Of a stretch of 64,000 nt of DNA, positions 7,787-16,337 are shown in pieces. A program made the translations under genes and the position numbers. Positions within the stretch are counted from its first letter, which is position 1, and each line of letters begins with the position of its first letter. This DNA is from Natronosalvus amylolyticus (GTDB lineage Archaea > Halobacteriota > Halobacteria > Halobacteriales > Natrialbaceae). Below the pieces are notes generated by a model. It made no database searches and was not told the DNA's origin. It worked only from the letters and a program-made list of their open reading frames with translations. Where the stretch lies: the NCBI RefSeq assembly GCF_024298845.1, contig NZ_CP101158.1, positions 1 through 64,000 on the forward strand, written 5' to 3'.

Positions 7787-8367
7787 TGACCGTCACCTCC
7801 TGTAGTGTCGGCATCGGTATCGGTATCCAGCGCTGGCTGCTCGAGCAAGCCAGCCCCCAGTGCGTAGGCGGTGAACAGCGCTGCCGGAAGCCACGCAGTC
7901 GGCAGTGACAGAATAAGCCCAAACTCGAGGGACTGTCGAAGCGTCGGGATAGCCGGGTCGATAATCTCGATTGGTATGATACCGACGCTGAGGCCGATCA
8001 CGACGACCACGTACGTGACGGCGAACGTGACGACTGTCGCCTGTACGCGCTGGTATCCAGTTGTGAGACGGCTGGTGAACGCGGTGACCGACTCGATTCG
8101 GGCAGGCAAGAATTCTCGAGCGTAGAATGGATACGCAATCGCGAATACGAGCGCCGGGAGTGGCGCTATCCCAGCGTAGATCATCGTCGAGCCCAGCAGC
8201 CAGATCACGTCGAAAGACTCCAGTATGGTAGTGCCGAAAACGAGTGTGAACGCCAAGCCTCCGGTGCCTACCAGCACGGCATAGATGAGGACGAAACGGA
8301 TAGCGACCGGCTTCACGCCGTTCCAGGGAACCTCGAGTCGCGTTCGCAGCGTTTCAGTGACGCTCAT
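7783..8367 (-). CDS. four-helix integral membrane protein
   Basis: A 194-residue protein with four predicted membrane helices (about residues 21-45, 54-80, 108-130 and 148-172) and a hydrophilic Asp/Thr-rich C-terminal tail. A basic amphipathic stretch lies between helices 2 and 3. No transporter signature is recognised. It is translationally coupled on both sides. Confidence 0.7.
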   Translation of the reverse strand: MSVTETLRTRLEVPWNGVKPVAIRFVLIYAVLVGTGGLAFTLVFGTTILESFDVIWLLGSTMIYAGIAPLPALVFAIAYPFYAREFLPARIESVTAFTSRLTTGYQRVQATVVTFAVTYVVVVIGLSVGIIPIEIIDPAIPTLRQSLEFGLILSLPTAWLPAALFTAYALGAGLLEQPALDTDTDADTTGGDGQ

Positions 8368-8666
8368 CGGTCGACCCCCCGGTGTGTCGAGTGTTGTCTC
8401 GAGACAGGTTGCGGGCTTTCACCAGTCCATTCGCGGTCGCTCTCTGGGAGTGCGTCGGGGTTGCCGTGGTCGTCACACACGGCGAGTTGGTGCAGGCGAC
8501 CGGTGTACTCGATTGCAGTATGGGTAGCTGGGTCGCCACACTGTTCGATATCTTCCGGTGAGTCACCATCCCAGATTTGGCAGATGTCGTTGACGAGGCC
8601 TGAGTGGACACCGACGAACTCCGGTTCCTGTTCGACCGGGGCTGTCCTGTTTTGAGGCTGTGCCAT
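8364..8666 (-). CDS. small Cys/His protein
   Basis: A 100-residue protein with Cys and His pairs (DICQIW, EQCGDP and VCDDHGN) that could bind one zinc ion. The ATG at 8666 forms TGATG with the upstream stop and is preferred to a GTG three bases earlier. One of many small metal-binding-like proteins in the element. No function assigned. Confidence 0.6.
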   Translation of the reverse strand: MAQPQNRTAPVEQEPEFVGVHSGLVNDICQIWDGDSPEDIEQCGDPATHTAIEYTGRLHQLAVCDDHGNPDALPESDREWTGESPQPVSRQHSTHRGVDR

Positions 8667-9037
8667 CACGCATCCACCTCCGAGAGATCGGCGTCGATAT
8701 CCACTTCGCCGGGCTCGAGATACAGCGGATCATCAACGGATACCAGGACATCGGACTCGAGACGGTCGGCGGCCACGATCACGCCCGACCCTTCGACACC
8801 GCCGTCTGCGAGCGCAATGGCTAGATAGTCGGTCGCTTCGGATTCGGGGTTGGCGTCGGTGATCGTCTCTGCTTCGACCTCGGTGATCGTTCCCGTTCCA
8901 GTCCCAATTGGTAGCGCTAGCTCGAAGTTGCCGCCGTCGCGGGTGAAATCGAACGGCCCATCGAACGTATGGTTTGACCCATTCTCCGGGTCGACAATCA
9001 CGAACGCGTTGACCATCGAAGGGTAGTGTTCGGTCAT
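8666..9037 (-). CDS. hypothetical acidic beta protein
   Basis: A 123-residue very acidic protein, Gly/Asp-rich, with a strand pattern like a small beta-sandwich. No Cys, signal peptide or membrane helix. Its start is one base away from the end of the upstream gene. Unknown family. Confidence 0.6.
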   Translation of the reverse strand: MTEHYPSMVNAFVIVDPENGSNHTFDGPFDFTRDGGNFELALPIGTGTGTITEVEAETITDANPESEATDYLAIALADGGVEGSGVIVAADRLESDVLVSVDDPLYLEPGEVDIDADLSEVDA

Positions 9038-9336
9038 TAGGAACCACCTGCCTGTCGAAGCATCTCGAGATTCTTCGCGACGGCGTAGAACTGGCCCTCG
9101 AGGTACGTCTCGACACGTTCGGGGACATCCTCTCGTGGGACCGTCTCGATTGTGCCCTCGCGTTCTTTACGCTCGAGTTTCGACCGGTCGTACAGGATCG
9201 GATAGATCGTTCCATCCTCGTCGAAATCAGCGGCTTTGATGGCCGTTATGCCACGTCGAGCCACCCAGATAACGCCCTGCGTGTGCTCGAGTTTGAAGAA
9301 CTCATCTACCCGGTCGATTCCATCACGCTCACTCAT
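9037..9336 (-). CDS. hypothetical protein
   Basis: A 99-residue soluble protein with mixed charge. The phrase YPILYDRSKLERKEREGTIE suggests a beta strand followed by a helix. It overlaps the upstream zinc-finger gene by 4 bases. No family recognised. Confidence 0.6.
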   Translation of the reverse strand: MSERDGIDRVDEFFKLEHTQGVIWVARRGITAIKAADFDEDGTIYPILYDRSKLERKEREGTIETVPREDVPERVETYLEGQFYAVAKNLEMLRQAGGS

Positions 9337-9842
9337 GCTGGAACCTCATTTGCGTCGATTTCAGCCTCGAGATTCTCGGATTCGAACCACTCTAGGAGGC
9401 TTTCGCGGTCGAGCAACGGGACCCACCGACACTGTACACACGCGAACGGTCGGTCGGCGAAGTCTCGAGGGTCGCCTTTCATCACGTTCTTGTGGCCGTC
9501 TCGAGGGCAAATCCACGCCCAGTAGAACATCTCTGGGTCGTGTTTCTCGGATTCTTCGAGGCCGTGGTCGGTCGTGAATTCCGTACAGTAGGCTTCGCTG
9601 TTCTCGATTCGCTCACGATTCTTTTCGGGATAGGTCTCGGTAAGCCAGTCCCACAGTTTGCCCGTGGTTCGATTTCCGACGCCCGAAACATGGTCGAACC
9701 GGTCATCGGCGAGGAACGTCTCGAGGACCGATTCTCGAGTCGGGTATTCTTCAACCAGTGCGTTTGCTGGGCGTTTCGCAACCCCAATCTCTTCGCTTAG
9801 CGTTGTGAGGAAGCCGGTATCGGAGTCAGTATGCTCACTCAT
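9333..9842 (-). CDS. zinc-ribbon protein with N-terminal helical domain
   Basis: A 169-residue protein. The N-terminal half is helical and includes a single HhH-like phrase (DHVSGVGNRTTGKLW). The C-terminal half has CPRDG..CVQC with additional His, a likely zinc ribbon. This could be a small DNA- or RNA-binding protein. It is coupled to both neighbours. Confidence 0.65.
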   Translation of the reverse strand: MSEHTDSDTGFLTTLSEEIGVAKRPANALVEEYPTRESVLETFLADDRFDHVSGVGNRTTGKLWDWLTETYPEKNRERIENSEAYCTEFTTDHGLEESEKHDPEMFYWAWICPRDGHKNVMKGDPRDFADRPFACVQCRWVPLLDRESLLEWFESENLEAEIDANEVPA

Positions 9843-10371
9843 CGTCGCCCCCCTGGTCGCCAGTCGCTGTTTCGACGAGATTCACGACACAGCCAGGCCC
9901 ATCGGTGAACGCTTCCACGAGGTCCTGTTGAATCGCCTCGAGTTCGTTCTGGGTTTCGACGCCGACAGGGTGAATTGACTCGAGGCGGTTTTCGAGATTG
10001 ATCAGGAAGCGATTGTAACTCGAGCGGTTCTCGACGATAGTTGCAATCCACTGTTTCCGGTCGTAGGCCTCCCAGTCGATGGCTTCGAACGCCGAATGAT
10101 CGCGGTTTGCATCCACCCACTCGAATATCTCATCGACCGTCTTTGGCTCCTGAAATCCGATTACCTGAATCGGCTCGAAGCGACGGCGGGCGTAGATCGG
10201 CGTCTTGCCCTGGAGTTCCGGTTCCTCGAGTACTTCGGCGTCGTCGTATCGGCCCGCCCGAATAGACGTCGTATCGGCGTTGGTCGCCTGAAAGACGGTG
10301 ACGGCTTCGTACGCGTCAGGTGCGGATTCGGGTTCGACTGCCACCGTTCCGAGTCGCTCTTGGGTGCTCAT
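9835..10371 (-). CDS. hypothetical protein, first gene of leftward operon
   Basis: A 178-residue acidic protein; the second half is largely helical (NRFLINLENRLESI, LEAIQQDLVEAF). No known motif. The start has AGGTG in the leader and an ATGA-type context. A GCAACACCCCAAGCA box lies 67 bp upstream, so this operon (10371 to 6981) is part of the box-marked set. Confidence 0.65.
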   Translation of the reverse strand: MSTQERLGTVAVEPESAPDAYEAVTVFQATNADTTSIRAGRYDDAEVLEEPELQGKTPIYARRRFEPIQVIGFQEPKTVDEIFEWVDANRDHSAFEAIDWEAYDRKQWIATIVENRSSYNRFLINLENRLESIHPVGVETQNELEAIQQDLVEAFTDGPGCVVNLVETATGDQGGDDE

Positions 10372-10437
10372 CGAACCACCTGCAAGAGGGACGGTCCTCG
10401 AGTGTCGGTTCGATAGTCGTCAGTCGTTGCTACAGGG

Positions 10438-10452
10438 TGCTTGGGGTGTTGT
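10438..10452 (-). promoter_or_regulatory. GCAACACCCCAAGCA box
   Basis: On the minus strand ACAACACCCCAAGCA, 67 bases upstream of the operon start at 10371. Confidence 0.65.
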
Positions 10453-10601
10453 CGTTCGTTCATCGATCTCCGGCGGGTTTGACCGCCTTATCTCAATATT
10501 GACACCCTGTATAAAGGTCGTTCGGACCACCAAATTCTGTGATCCCCCACTCGAGTGGGTCAATTCAAATCTCAACTGTCGTCGTCGAACATATCAGCCT
10601 A

Positions 10602-10668
10602 TCAGCGGAAATAGTGGTGTCAGACACTTATATACAAACGTAAACATCGGAAACAGCGGAAGCAAAGG
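10602..10668 (+). repeat. two upstream origin-recognition-box-like elements
   Basis: TCAGCGGAAATAGTGGTG (10602-10619) and AACAGCGGAAGCAAAGG (10652-10668) match the core of the boxes downstream of the gene (AACAGCGGAAGYAGTGGGG), with the G-rich end degenerate. Their place in front of orc1 suggests autoregulation or part of the origin. Confidence 0.7.
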
Positions 10669-10699
10669 TTAATATTGTTGGCTGAGACACACCCTTTCA

Positions 10700-11887
10700 A
10701 TGTCGGATTTCAGTTTCCAACCTACAGGGGCAATCTTCAAAGAGCGTGAGGCGCTCCTCGAAGAGTGGACGCCCGGTGAATTGGTTGGCCGGGACGAGGA
10801 ACTGAGTAAGTATCACGCAGCCCTCCAGCCGGTGATCGAAGGGGAAACACCTTCGAATATCTTCCTCTACGGGAAAAGTGGTGTCGGGAAGACTGCCGCA
10901 ACTCGGTTTCTGTTACAACTCCTCAAGCGCGATGCAGACAAAGTAGACGATCTTGATTTGCACACAATCGAGATCAACTGTGACGGACTGAACTCGAGTT
11001 ACCAGACCGCCGTGGCGTTAGTCAACGAACTTCGCGAGCCGACGAACCAGATATCGAATACCGGCTACCCACAGGCGTCAGTCTATGAGTTTCTCTTCGA
11101 CGAACTGGATAAAGTCGGTGGCACCGTCCTGATCGTCCTCGACGAGGTTGACCATATCAAAGACGATAGTCTGCTGTACAAACTTCCACGGGCGCGTTCA
11201 AACGGAGATATATCTGAAACCCGACTCGGTGTCGTCGGCATTTCGAATGACCTGAACTTTCGGAATCAACTCAACTCGAAAGTTCGCTCGAGTCTCTGTG
11301 AGAAAGAGGTCTCGTTTAGCGCATACGATGCAAATGAGTTGTGTGAAGTCCTGCGCCAGCGCGAGACCGTAGCCTTCGAAGAAGGCGTCCTCGGTGACGG
11401 CGTTATCGAGATGTGTGCTGCATTCGGCGCGAAAGACTCCGGTGACGCTCGACAGGCTCTTGATCTGTTACTCGAGAGCGGCGACATTGCACGGGAGCGA
11501 AATGCCGATCAGGTCACCGAATCCCATGTTCGCGAAGCGAGAGAGCGATTGCAAACTGACCAGGTGGTTGAAGGAATTCGCAACTACTCGAGACACGGTC
11601 AACTCGTGTTGTGGGCGTTGACGTTGTTGGCAGAGCAGGGAGATACACCAGTCCGGACGCGGGATATTCGAGAGCCATACGAGATTTTGTGCGATCGTGA
11701 AGCGACTGACCCAGTATCAGACAGAGCTGTTCGTGAGTACTTGGCGGAGTTAGAGACCCTCGGGATTGTTTCTTCAACGCAGGTAAACCGTGGAAAGGGC
11801 GGTGGGAAGTACAAACAGCATGACCTGGATCAGACGGTTTCGAGTGTGAAAGCCGGGCTTTCGGAGTTATTGGGAACGACCCACTGA
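10700..11887 (+). CDS. Orc1/Cdc6 replication initiator (origin-linked)
   Basis: A 395-residue AAA+ initiator that should bind the adjacent origin boxes and load MCM. Walker A is YGKSGVGKTAATRF (about residues 58-71), Walker B is VLIVLDEVD (about 143-151), with a sensor-1 segment GVVGISNDLNF. A winged-helix domain fills the C-terminal third. It is leaderless: the ATG is about 26 bases below a TATA element. Boxes of the same sequence flank it on both sides, making it the most likely initiator of this replicon. The sequence here is lower in GC than the flanks. Two more family members lie at 39-45 kb. Confidence 0.93.
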   Translation: MSDFSFQPTGAIFKEREALLEEWTPGELVGRDEELSKYHAALQPVIEGETPSNIFLYGKSGVGKTAATRFLLQLLKRDADKVDDLDLHTIEINCDGLNSSYQTAVALVNELREPTNQISNTGYPQASVYEFLFDELDKVGGTVLIVLDEVDHIKDDSLLYKLPRARSNGDISETRLGVVGISNDLNFRNQLNSKVRSSLCEKEVSFSAYDANELCEVLRQRETVAFEEGVLGDGVIEMCAAFGAKDSGDARQALDLLLESGDIARERNADQVTESHVREARERLQTDQVVEGIRNYSRHGQLVLWALTLLAEQGDTPVRTRDIREPYEILCDREATDPVSDRAVREYLAELETLGIVSSTQVNRGKGGGKYKQHDLDQTVSSVKAGLSELLGTTH

Positions 11888-12082
11888 CCCCACTACTTCC
11901 GCTGTTAGAGTGAATGGTTCATTAAGAGTGAGTACCAGTCACCCACCCCACTGCTTCCGCTGTTAGCGAAGATGGATCAAGAAGAGTTGTTGGGTAGTAC
12001 CGACCCCACCAGTTCCGCTGTTAGCAGAGACTGTTCAATACGGGTGGGTCTGACGCACCCACCCCACTGCTTCCGCTGTTAG
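11888..12082 (-). repeat. four tandem origin boxes with an exact 58-bp period
   Basis: CCCCACTACTTCCGCTGTTAG (21 bases, written here with its variants as one motif class) begins at 11888, 11946, 12004 and 12062, spacing exactly 58 bp each. The core TTCCGCTGTTAG is invariant and the C-run corresponds to the G-string of haloarchaeal origin boxes on the other strand. The spacers also share a weak GGATCAAGAAGAG-like stretch. Confidence 0.9.
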
Positions 12083-12241
12083 CGTCAGCAATTGTACAGC
12101 GGTTAAGGTCGGTTCCGCCTGTTACCTTTCTAGTTCTCTAGGATAGTCTTAAGTAGTATTCGTAATAACCATAACCGTAGGTCGTTCTTCACCCAACTCA
12201 AATCACCCCTTCCCATGGGGGTGATGCAGTCGTTTGTATCT

Positions 12242-12262
12242 CTAACAGCGGAAGTAGTGGGG
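12242..12262 (+). repeat. inverted origin box
   Basis: CTAACAGCGGAAGTAGTGGG plus one G, the reverse complement of the 11888 box, closing the origin on its right side. Confidence 0.88.
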
Positions 12263-12289
12263 TGGGTGGGTCTTTCAGATTCTCTCTAA

Positions 12290-12301
12290 TGTAGTACTAC
12301 A
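12290..12301. repeat. TGTAGTACTACA palindrome 3
   Basis: Perfect copy 28 bp to the right of the inverted origin box and just beyond the end of the leftward operon. Confidence 0.7.
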
Positions 12302-12323
12302 CCGATCGGTCGAGATAGTCTGT

Positions 12324-12875
12324 TCAAACCTCCGTTTCCAGCCACTCCTTGACTTTCTGGACGTAGTTTCGGTGATCCTCTCGATACTCGAGTGCCCGTT
12401 GGCAAATCTCGGGCCACTCGTTTCGATGTACCGCTGGGTGACCGAGATAGGCTATCCGATCACGGTCAATCAAGTGTTCGTCCATCAATGCAACGGCATA
12501 GATCGAACAGTACTCTTCACTGGTAACGGGAACGTCTCGGCCCTGGTCGGATTGGGTGTATATCTCGAGATGGGCCAACTCGTGGAAGATAGTCAGATAC
12601 GATACTTCGTGAGCAGTGTCGAAGTACAGGATATTGTTATGTGGATCAGCTACCGCAATCGGATCTGAGAGAACGTACTCTTTCGAGGGTTTCAGATGAG
12701 CCACGGTCACGGTTTGTCCGGCCAGATCGTCGAAATACCGAAGGGCTCTCGAGAATTTTGGTTCGAACTGTTCCATCCACTGTGCAGACGCGCGGTCGGT
12801 AACCGACTCGAGAATCCGATACGTAGCTGGTGGCGTCGTCTCGAGATACGGCACTTGTGAGTCGTCAGTACTCAT
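12324..12875 (-). CDS. zincin-like metalloprotease-fold protein
   Basis: A 183-residue protein with the metallopeptidase motif HELAH (in TIFHELAHLEIY, about residues 103-114) followed about 20 residues later by EEYCSIYAVALMDE, which could supply the third zinc ligand. Similar compact zincins are found in ImmA/IrrE-type regulators that cleave repressors. Start 12875 forms ATGA with the upstream stop; the longer frame upstream lacks protein character. It is the last gene of the leftward methyltransferase operon. Substrate unknown. Confidence 0.75.
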   Translation of the reverse strand: MSTDDSQVPYLETTPPATYRILESVTDRASAQWMEQFEPKFSRALRYFDDLAGQTVTVAHLKPSKEYVLSDPIAVADPHNNILYFDTAHEVSYLTIFHELAHLEIYTQSDQGRDVPVTSEEYCSIYAVALMDEHLIDRDRIAYLGHPAVHRNEWPEICQRALEYREDHRNYVQKVKEWLETEV

Positions 12876-13684
12876 CGTTTCTCCTCGAGTTTCTGGTAGC
12901 GTTCGTCGATCTCCGCTTGAACTGACTGGGGAACGTTCGCGAGCGCCCGTTCGTTGAGCAACTGCCGCGTCGTGCCATCGGGAGGATGGACTGAATCGGC
13001 CCAAACGTGAATCTCAATATCGTTTCGATCGAGGCTCATCAGCCCGACGCCGGAATCGTGGAACTGTTTCTGTTCCTCGAGCGCGCCCCCTATCGCTCCG
13101 GCGTCCATGATAACCCATCGTGTATCGGCGTATGAATCCGCTCGAATCGCCTGTCGAAGCGCGGTTTCCCAGTCTCGAGGCTTGAGTTCGAACGCCTGAA
13201 TCGTCAGGATATCGGGATAGCGAACGGTGACCATCGGCGTGTGGTCGTCGATGATCGGTTGGGAATCGCAGTCGTTGAGTGGGAGGCGTTGTTGCCCGCC
13301 GAGTGATTCCTCGTGGATCGCTGTGAGATAGTTGTGTTCGACGAGCCAATCCCACACCTCACGGCAGGTTTGCTCGGTCGCGTACGTGCTGTCCTCGTGT
13401 ATCCAGTGCGCTCGAGTGACCGGCTCGAGGCGTTGCAGTGTGCGATACGAGCGCCGGTATTTGCGTTCATCCGGCAGTGGTGTGAGATGATCAAGAGCCA
13501 GCCGTCGACGGGCACACGCCCACGTATCGAAGCGAGCAGTGACGATATCCGTTCGGAAGCCAGCGTACGGAACTTCCTCGAAAACAACGTCGCCCTGCAC
13601 CCGCCACGGGAGATCGTTCTCGAGCAAGATTTCGGTCGCTGTCTCGGTCATATCGTACAGTTCGTTTTCGAAAACGAGACTCAC
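12872..13684 (-). CDS. PD-(D/E)XK nuclease-like protein
   Basis: A 270-residue protein. The C-terminal half has RYPDILTIQAFELKPRDWE, fitting a PD...ExK catalytic core, followed by a helix with ALRQAIRA and a strand WVIMDAGA. The middle has a winged-helix-like stretch (TCREVWDWLVEHNYL). The GTG at 13684 overlaps the upstream stop and is the likely start. With the DNA methyltransferase two genes upstream it could be the cutting partner of a modification system, but a housekeeping nuclease role is equally possible. Confidence 0.65.
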   Translation of the reverse strand: MSLVFENELYDMTETATEILLENDLPWRVQGDVVFEEVPYAGFRTDIVTARFDTWACARRRLALDHLTPLPDERKYRRSYRTLQRLEPVTRAHWIHEDSTYATEQTCREVWDWLVEHNYLTAIHEESLGGQQRLPLNDCDSQPIIDDHTPMVTVRYPDILTIQAFELKPRDWETALRQAIRADSYADTRWVIMDAGAIGGALEEQKQFHDSGVGLMSLDRNDIEIHVWADSVHPPDGTTRQLLNERALANVPQSVQAEIDERYQKLEEKR

Positions 13685-14022
13685 GCGTCGGTCACCTCCG
13701 GTAAATCCTCGATTTCGGCGTCGATATCGTGGCGCTCGAGGTAGGATCGGATATCCCTCGATGAATCCCAGAGAAAATACCCACCAACAGCGGTGATGAC
13801 GATGCCGATTGCACACAGAGCAGCGGGAACACCGTCAAAATACAGCCCGTTTTCGAATATTGATTGATAGATAGGCTGTCTGTTTATGAATGACCGTAAT
13901 ATCATCCAAATTAACGGGCTTGCTACCAGGAGTATCCCGATATACAAGAGGGCGTAGGCCAGCATGTAGCGGGTAAGCATCGAGGTCAATACCGGGTGTT
14001 TGTCCTCCAACGAGTCGCTCAC
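13681..14022 (-). CDS. two-helix membrane protein
   Basis: A 113-residue protein with two membrane helices (about residues 19-43 and 66-88) and an acidic C-terminal tail. Start is a GTG at 14022 within the GAGGTGACGAGCTGTGA junction sequence that also precedes the 15742 start. It is AT-richer than its neighbours in the middle. No family recognised. Confidence 0.65.
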   Translation of the reverse strand: MSDSLEDKHPVLTSMLTRYMLAYALLYIGILLVASPLIWMILRSFINRQPIYQSIFENGLYFDGVPAALCAIGIVITAVGGYFLWDSSRDIRSYLERHDIDAEIEDLPEVTDA

Positions 14023-14378
14023 AGCTCGTCACCTCGAAGAAACGACTGCATCGTCTCGAAATGCTCGACACACATCGGCACCCCGACCAGGTGATCGGCA
14101 TATCTCTCTCCCAACGGAACGCGTTCCGGGTCGGTCACCAACAGCGAGGTATAGGCTTCGCAGGGTTCGTGCATGGCCGCGTGGCACGGGACGCACAACT
14201 GTTCGGTGTCGTACGGTTCGAACGCGGTGTCCGTGATATCGTGATGGGTGAGCGCTGCTTCGCGAGCGCTTTCACTGCTCGAGGCCGCCACCTGGACTGT
14301 TCGATACTCCGTCTCGTCCTCGAGCGAGCGGCTGCACTTGACGCGCCACGGAGTTGTGGGTTGATCGGATTGGCTCAC
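14019..14378 (-). CDS. Cys-rich zinc-binding-like protein
   Basis: A 119-residue protein with CVPCHAAMH (HNH/zinc-knuckle-like spacing) and a later MCVEHF. The Cys/His layout suggests a single zinc site. It ends in RGDEL, the same five residues that end the protein encoded at 15739, because both junctions share the same DNA. Coupled on both sides; function unknown. Confidence 0.65.
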   Translation of the reverse strand: MSQSDQPTTPWRVKCSRSLEDETEYRTVQVAASSSESAREAALTHHDITDTAFEPYDTEQLCVPCHAAMHEPCEAYTSLLVTDPERVPLGERYADHLVGVPMCVEHFETMQSFLRGDEL

Positions 14379-15742
14379 TGTGGGTCACCCCCATCAGCGT
14401 AAGCCAAAAGTGAGGTTTCGCCGTCCTCGAGCAACCGTTCAGGTTCGTCGACAGTGATGCCGACTCGTTTCTGTGCGAGCGCGACGTACTCCGGGTTCAG
14501 ATCGATACCGACGAATCGACGATTCAGCCGTTTTGCCACGAGACAGGTTGTACCAGCACCCGCAAACGGGTCCAGCACGATTCCCGGTTCCGTGTATTCA
14601 CCTACAGTCGGGCAGTCACACGCCTGTTCGAAGTTGCCGGTGTCCTGGTATGCAGTGACGAATTCCCTGAAGTAGCCACCCAACGCTTCTTTGGCCTCTT
14701 TCGCGAGTGACTCTACCTCATCGGTGTTGTTCCCGGTCCCCGTTTGGCAGTTCTTTCCGTGACCGGCGTCGGCAAACCCGTACGAACGGATGGCCTCGAA
14801 GTGATCTTCGGTGAGCCCGGCGTCGTCGGCTATCTCGAGCGCACGTTTGAGCTGTGGTCGATCGGGATTCTCGAGTTCCCATACCGGGATTTCCTCATTC
14901 GAACGTTCGTACGGCGCTCCACAGACAGCACAGACTTTTGGTGGGCAACTCGCTTTGATCGGCGTTTCTACCAGCTCGGGAGGAAAGGTGGCGAAATGGG
15001 CCTTGGGGAATGGCCGAACAGCAACCTCGAGAATGTCGCCGGGATTCTTCCCGTTGGGGTGGCACGCTCTGTCGAAGTTGTGGATACGACCTTTGCCCTC
15101 ACGGCCTGGGTATGGATCGACATTCGTCGTTTTCTGACCGCCAGTATCGTCTCTTCCAATACTCGATTCTTGTGGTTGTTCGCGGATAGCGTCCAGGTCG
15201 AACCAATAATTTGGTTCCGCCGTCAAATGAAAGAAGAACTCTTTGTGTTCGTTTAGACGGTCTTTCACCGGGTGAGGCATTGGATTCTCTTTTTTCCATA
15301 CTGCATCAGATCGGACCACCCATTCGTTTGATTGTAGTGCGATAGCGACACGGTGAGGGACCATCATTTTGGACTTTCTCTGGAGATTTGTTGTGTGATG
15401 TGGCAAGTCCCCAACGTCTGGTGAGTAGCTTTCTTTGGGCTCTCCATTGTCCTCGTTCCATGAGCCACGATTACTTCCTGCAAACGAATCCCCCAGATTC
15501 AGCCACCAGCTCCCATCGTCTCGAAGGACGCGCCGGATTTCATGGCCGACGTCTACCATCGTTTCAACGTAGGCATCGAGTGAGTCTTCGAGCCCGATCT
15601 GACCGTCGACACCGTAATCTCTGAGGTTAAAATACGGAGGTGAAGTAACCACGAGATGGACTGAGGACTCGGGAAGGGCTCGAAGCGTCTCGAGAACGTC
15701 GCCCTCGTGAATATCGTTCACCCACTTATCGATTTCAGTCAC
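14375..15742 (-). CDS. DNA methyltransferase, beta-type (N4-cytosine or N6-adenine)
   Basis: A 455-residue SAM-dependent DNA methyltransferase. The catalytic motif TSPPYFNLRDYG (about residues 33-44) comes first and the SAM-binding motif DPFAGAGTTCLVAKRLNRRF near the C-terminus, the beta-class order. SPPY favours N4-cytosine. Between them lies the recognition region, which holds CPPKVCAVCGAPYER plus later Cys pairs, a likely zinc-ribbon insertion. Start is a GTG at 15742 behind GAGGTGA. A PD-(D/E)XK-like gene lies two genes downstream, so a restriction-modification role is possible. Confidence 0.9.
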   Translation of the reverse strand: MTEIDKWVNDIHEGDVLETLRALPESSVHLVVTSPPYFNLRDYGVDGQIGLEDSLDAYVETMVDVGHEIRRVLRDDGSWWLNLGDSFAGSNRGSWNEDNGEPKESYSPDVGDLPHHTTNLQRKSKMMVPHRVAIALQSNEWVVRSDAVWKKENPMPHPVKDRLNEHKEFFFHLTAEPNYWFDLDAIREQPQESSIGRDDTGGQKTTNVDPYPGREGKGRIHNFDRACHPNGKNPGDILEVAVRPFPKAHFATFPPELVETPIKASCPPKVCAVCGAPYERSNEEIPVWELENPDRPQLKRALEIADDAGLTEDHFEAIRSYGFADAGHGKNCQTGTGNNTDEVESLAKEAKEALGGYFREFVTAYQDTGNFEQACDCPTVGEYTEPGIVLDPFAGAGTTCLVAKRLNRRFVGIDLNPEYVALAQKRVGITVDEPERLLEDGETSLLAYADGGDPQ

Positions 15743-16260
15743 AGCTCGTCACCTCGCCCGATGTGTTCGACCACTTCGCTCGAGTCGATTTTCTTGCAGG
15801 CGTTCGAAGCCGTCTCTCTCGAGTAACAGAGAAACTTGTCGTCGTATTGGCGTTCGTATGGCAGTTCGACCACGCGATAGTGCGTGCCATCCAAATGCTC
15901 GAGGGTATCACCGAGTCGAACGGCGTCGGCGTCGATGCCCGGATTCAACACGACCAACTCCTCGATAGGACCGATCACCTGCCATTCGGTCCCCGATTTC
16001 CCGCTGTAGACGCGTTCGGTCGCCTCGAGTTGCGTCCATCCTGAGCCGGGTTTGAATTCTGCGCCGATATCGACGATCGTCCGACCAATCGAGATTGGTA
16101 GTGTCGTGTACCCGAAGCCAGTGTCCTCAAATTTCGTCGCGACGGCTTCATCGACAGTCCCGATTTCGGTCTCGCCATCGGCGGTGAAGCGAATCGTATC
16201 GCCTTTTTCGACGCCCTCGAGTACTGGGTGAGAGCGAGGCCGCTGTTGGGTTTTAGACAT
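15739..16260 (-). CDS. hypothetical protein, first gene of methyltransferase operon
   Basis: A 173-residue soluble protein with repeated small beta modules (GDTIRFTADGETEIGTV and LGDTLEHLDGTHYRVVELP), like short barrel domains. Its N-terminal coding region is duplicated in decayed form at about 17616-17710. It ends in RGDEL. A GCAACACCCCAAGCA-like box lies 78 bp upstream of its ATG. Confidence 0.65.
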   Translation of the reverse strand: MSKTQQRPRSHPVLEGVEKGDTIRFTADGETEIGTVDEAVATKFEDTGFGYTTLPISIGRTIVDIGAEFKPGSGWTQLEATERVYSGKSGTEWQVIGPIEELVVLNPGIDADAVRLGDTLEHLDGTHYRVVELPYERQYDDKFLCYSRETASNACKKIDSSEVVEHIGRGDEL

Positions 16261-16337
16261 GGCCGATCACCGACTCGAGACCACTGTTCCGAAAGTGCGT
16301 GGTTGCCGTACGATTCGTGTATATGGCGCTTACCGCG

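Larger units (their letters stand above)
10372..10699. other. divergent control region between leftward operon and orc1
   Basis: No gene seen. It contains the 10438-10452 box serving the leftward operon, two upstream origin boxes (10602-10619 and 10652-10668) and the orc1 promoter, with TTAATATTG at 10669-10677, about 26 bases before the ATG (leaderless). Confidence 0.7.
11888..12262. other. replication origin
   Basis: Four same-direction origin boxes (11888-12082), an AT-rich stretch (about 12120-12200) likely to be the unwinding element, a hairpin ATCACCCC/GGGGTGAT (12202-12225) and one box in the opposite direction (12242-12262). Inverted boxes flanking an AT-rich core beside orc1/cdc6 is the standard haloarchaeal origin layout. 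Confidence 0.88.

Noticed and set aside
11888-12082. Four regularly spaced 21-bp repeats that could be read as a CRISPR array
   Set aside because: Spacers are partly similar, a further copy is inverted, copies also lie upstream of the gene, and the array sits beside orc1/cdc6: origin boxes fit, CRISPR does not.
12202-12225. ATCACCCC/GGGGTGAT hairpin as a terminator
   Set aside because: No T-run follows and it lies within the origin between the AT-rich stretch and the inverted box, so I treat it as part of the origin.
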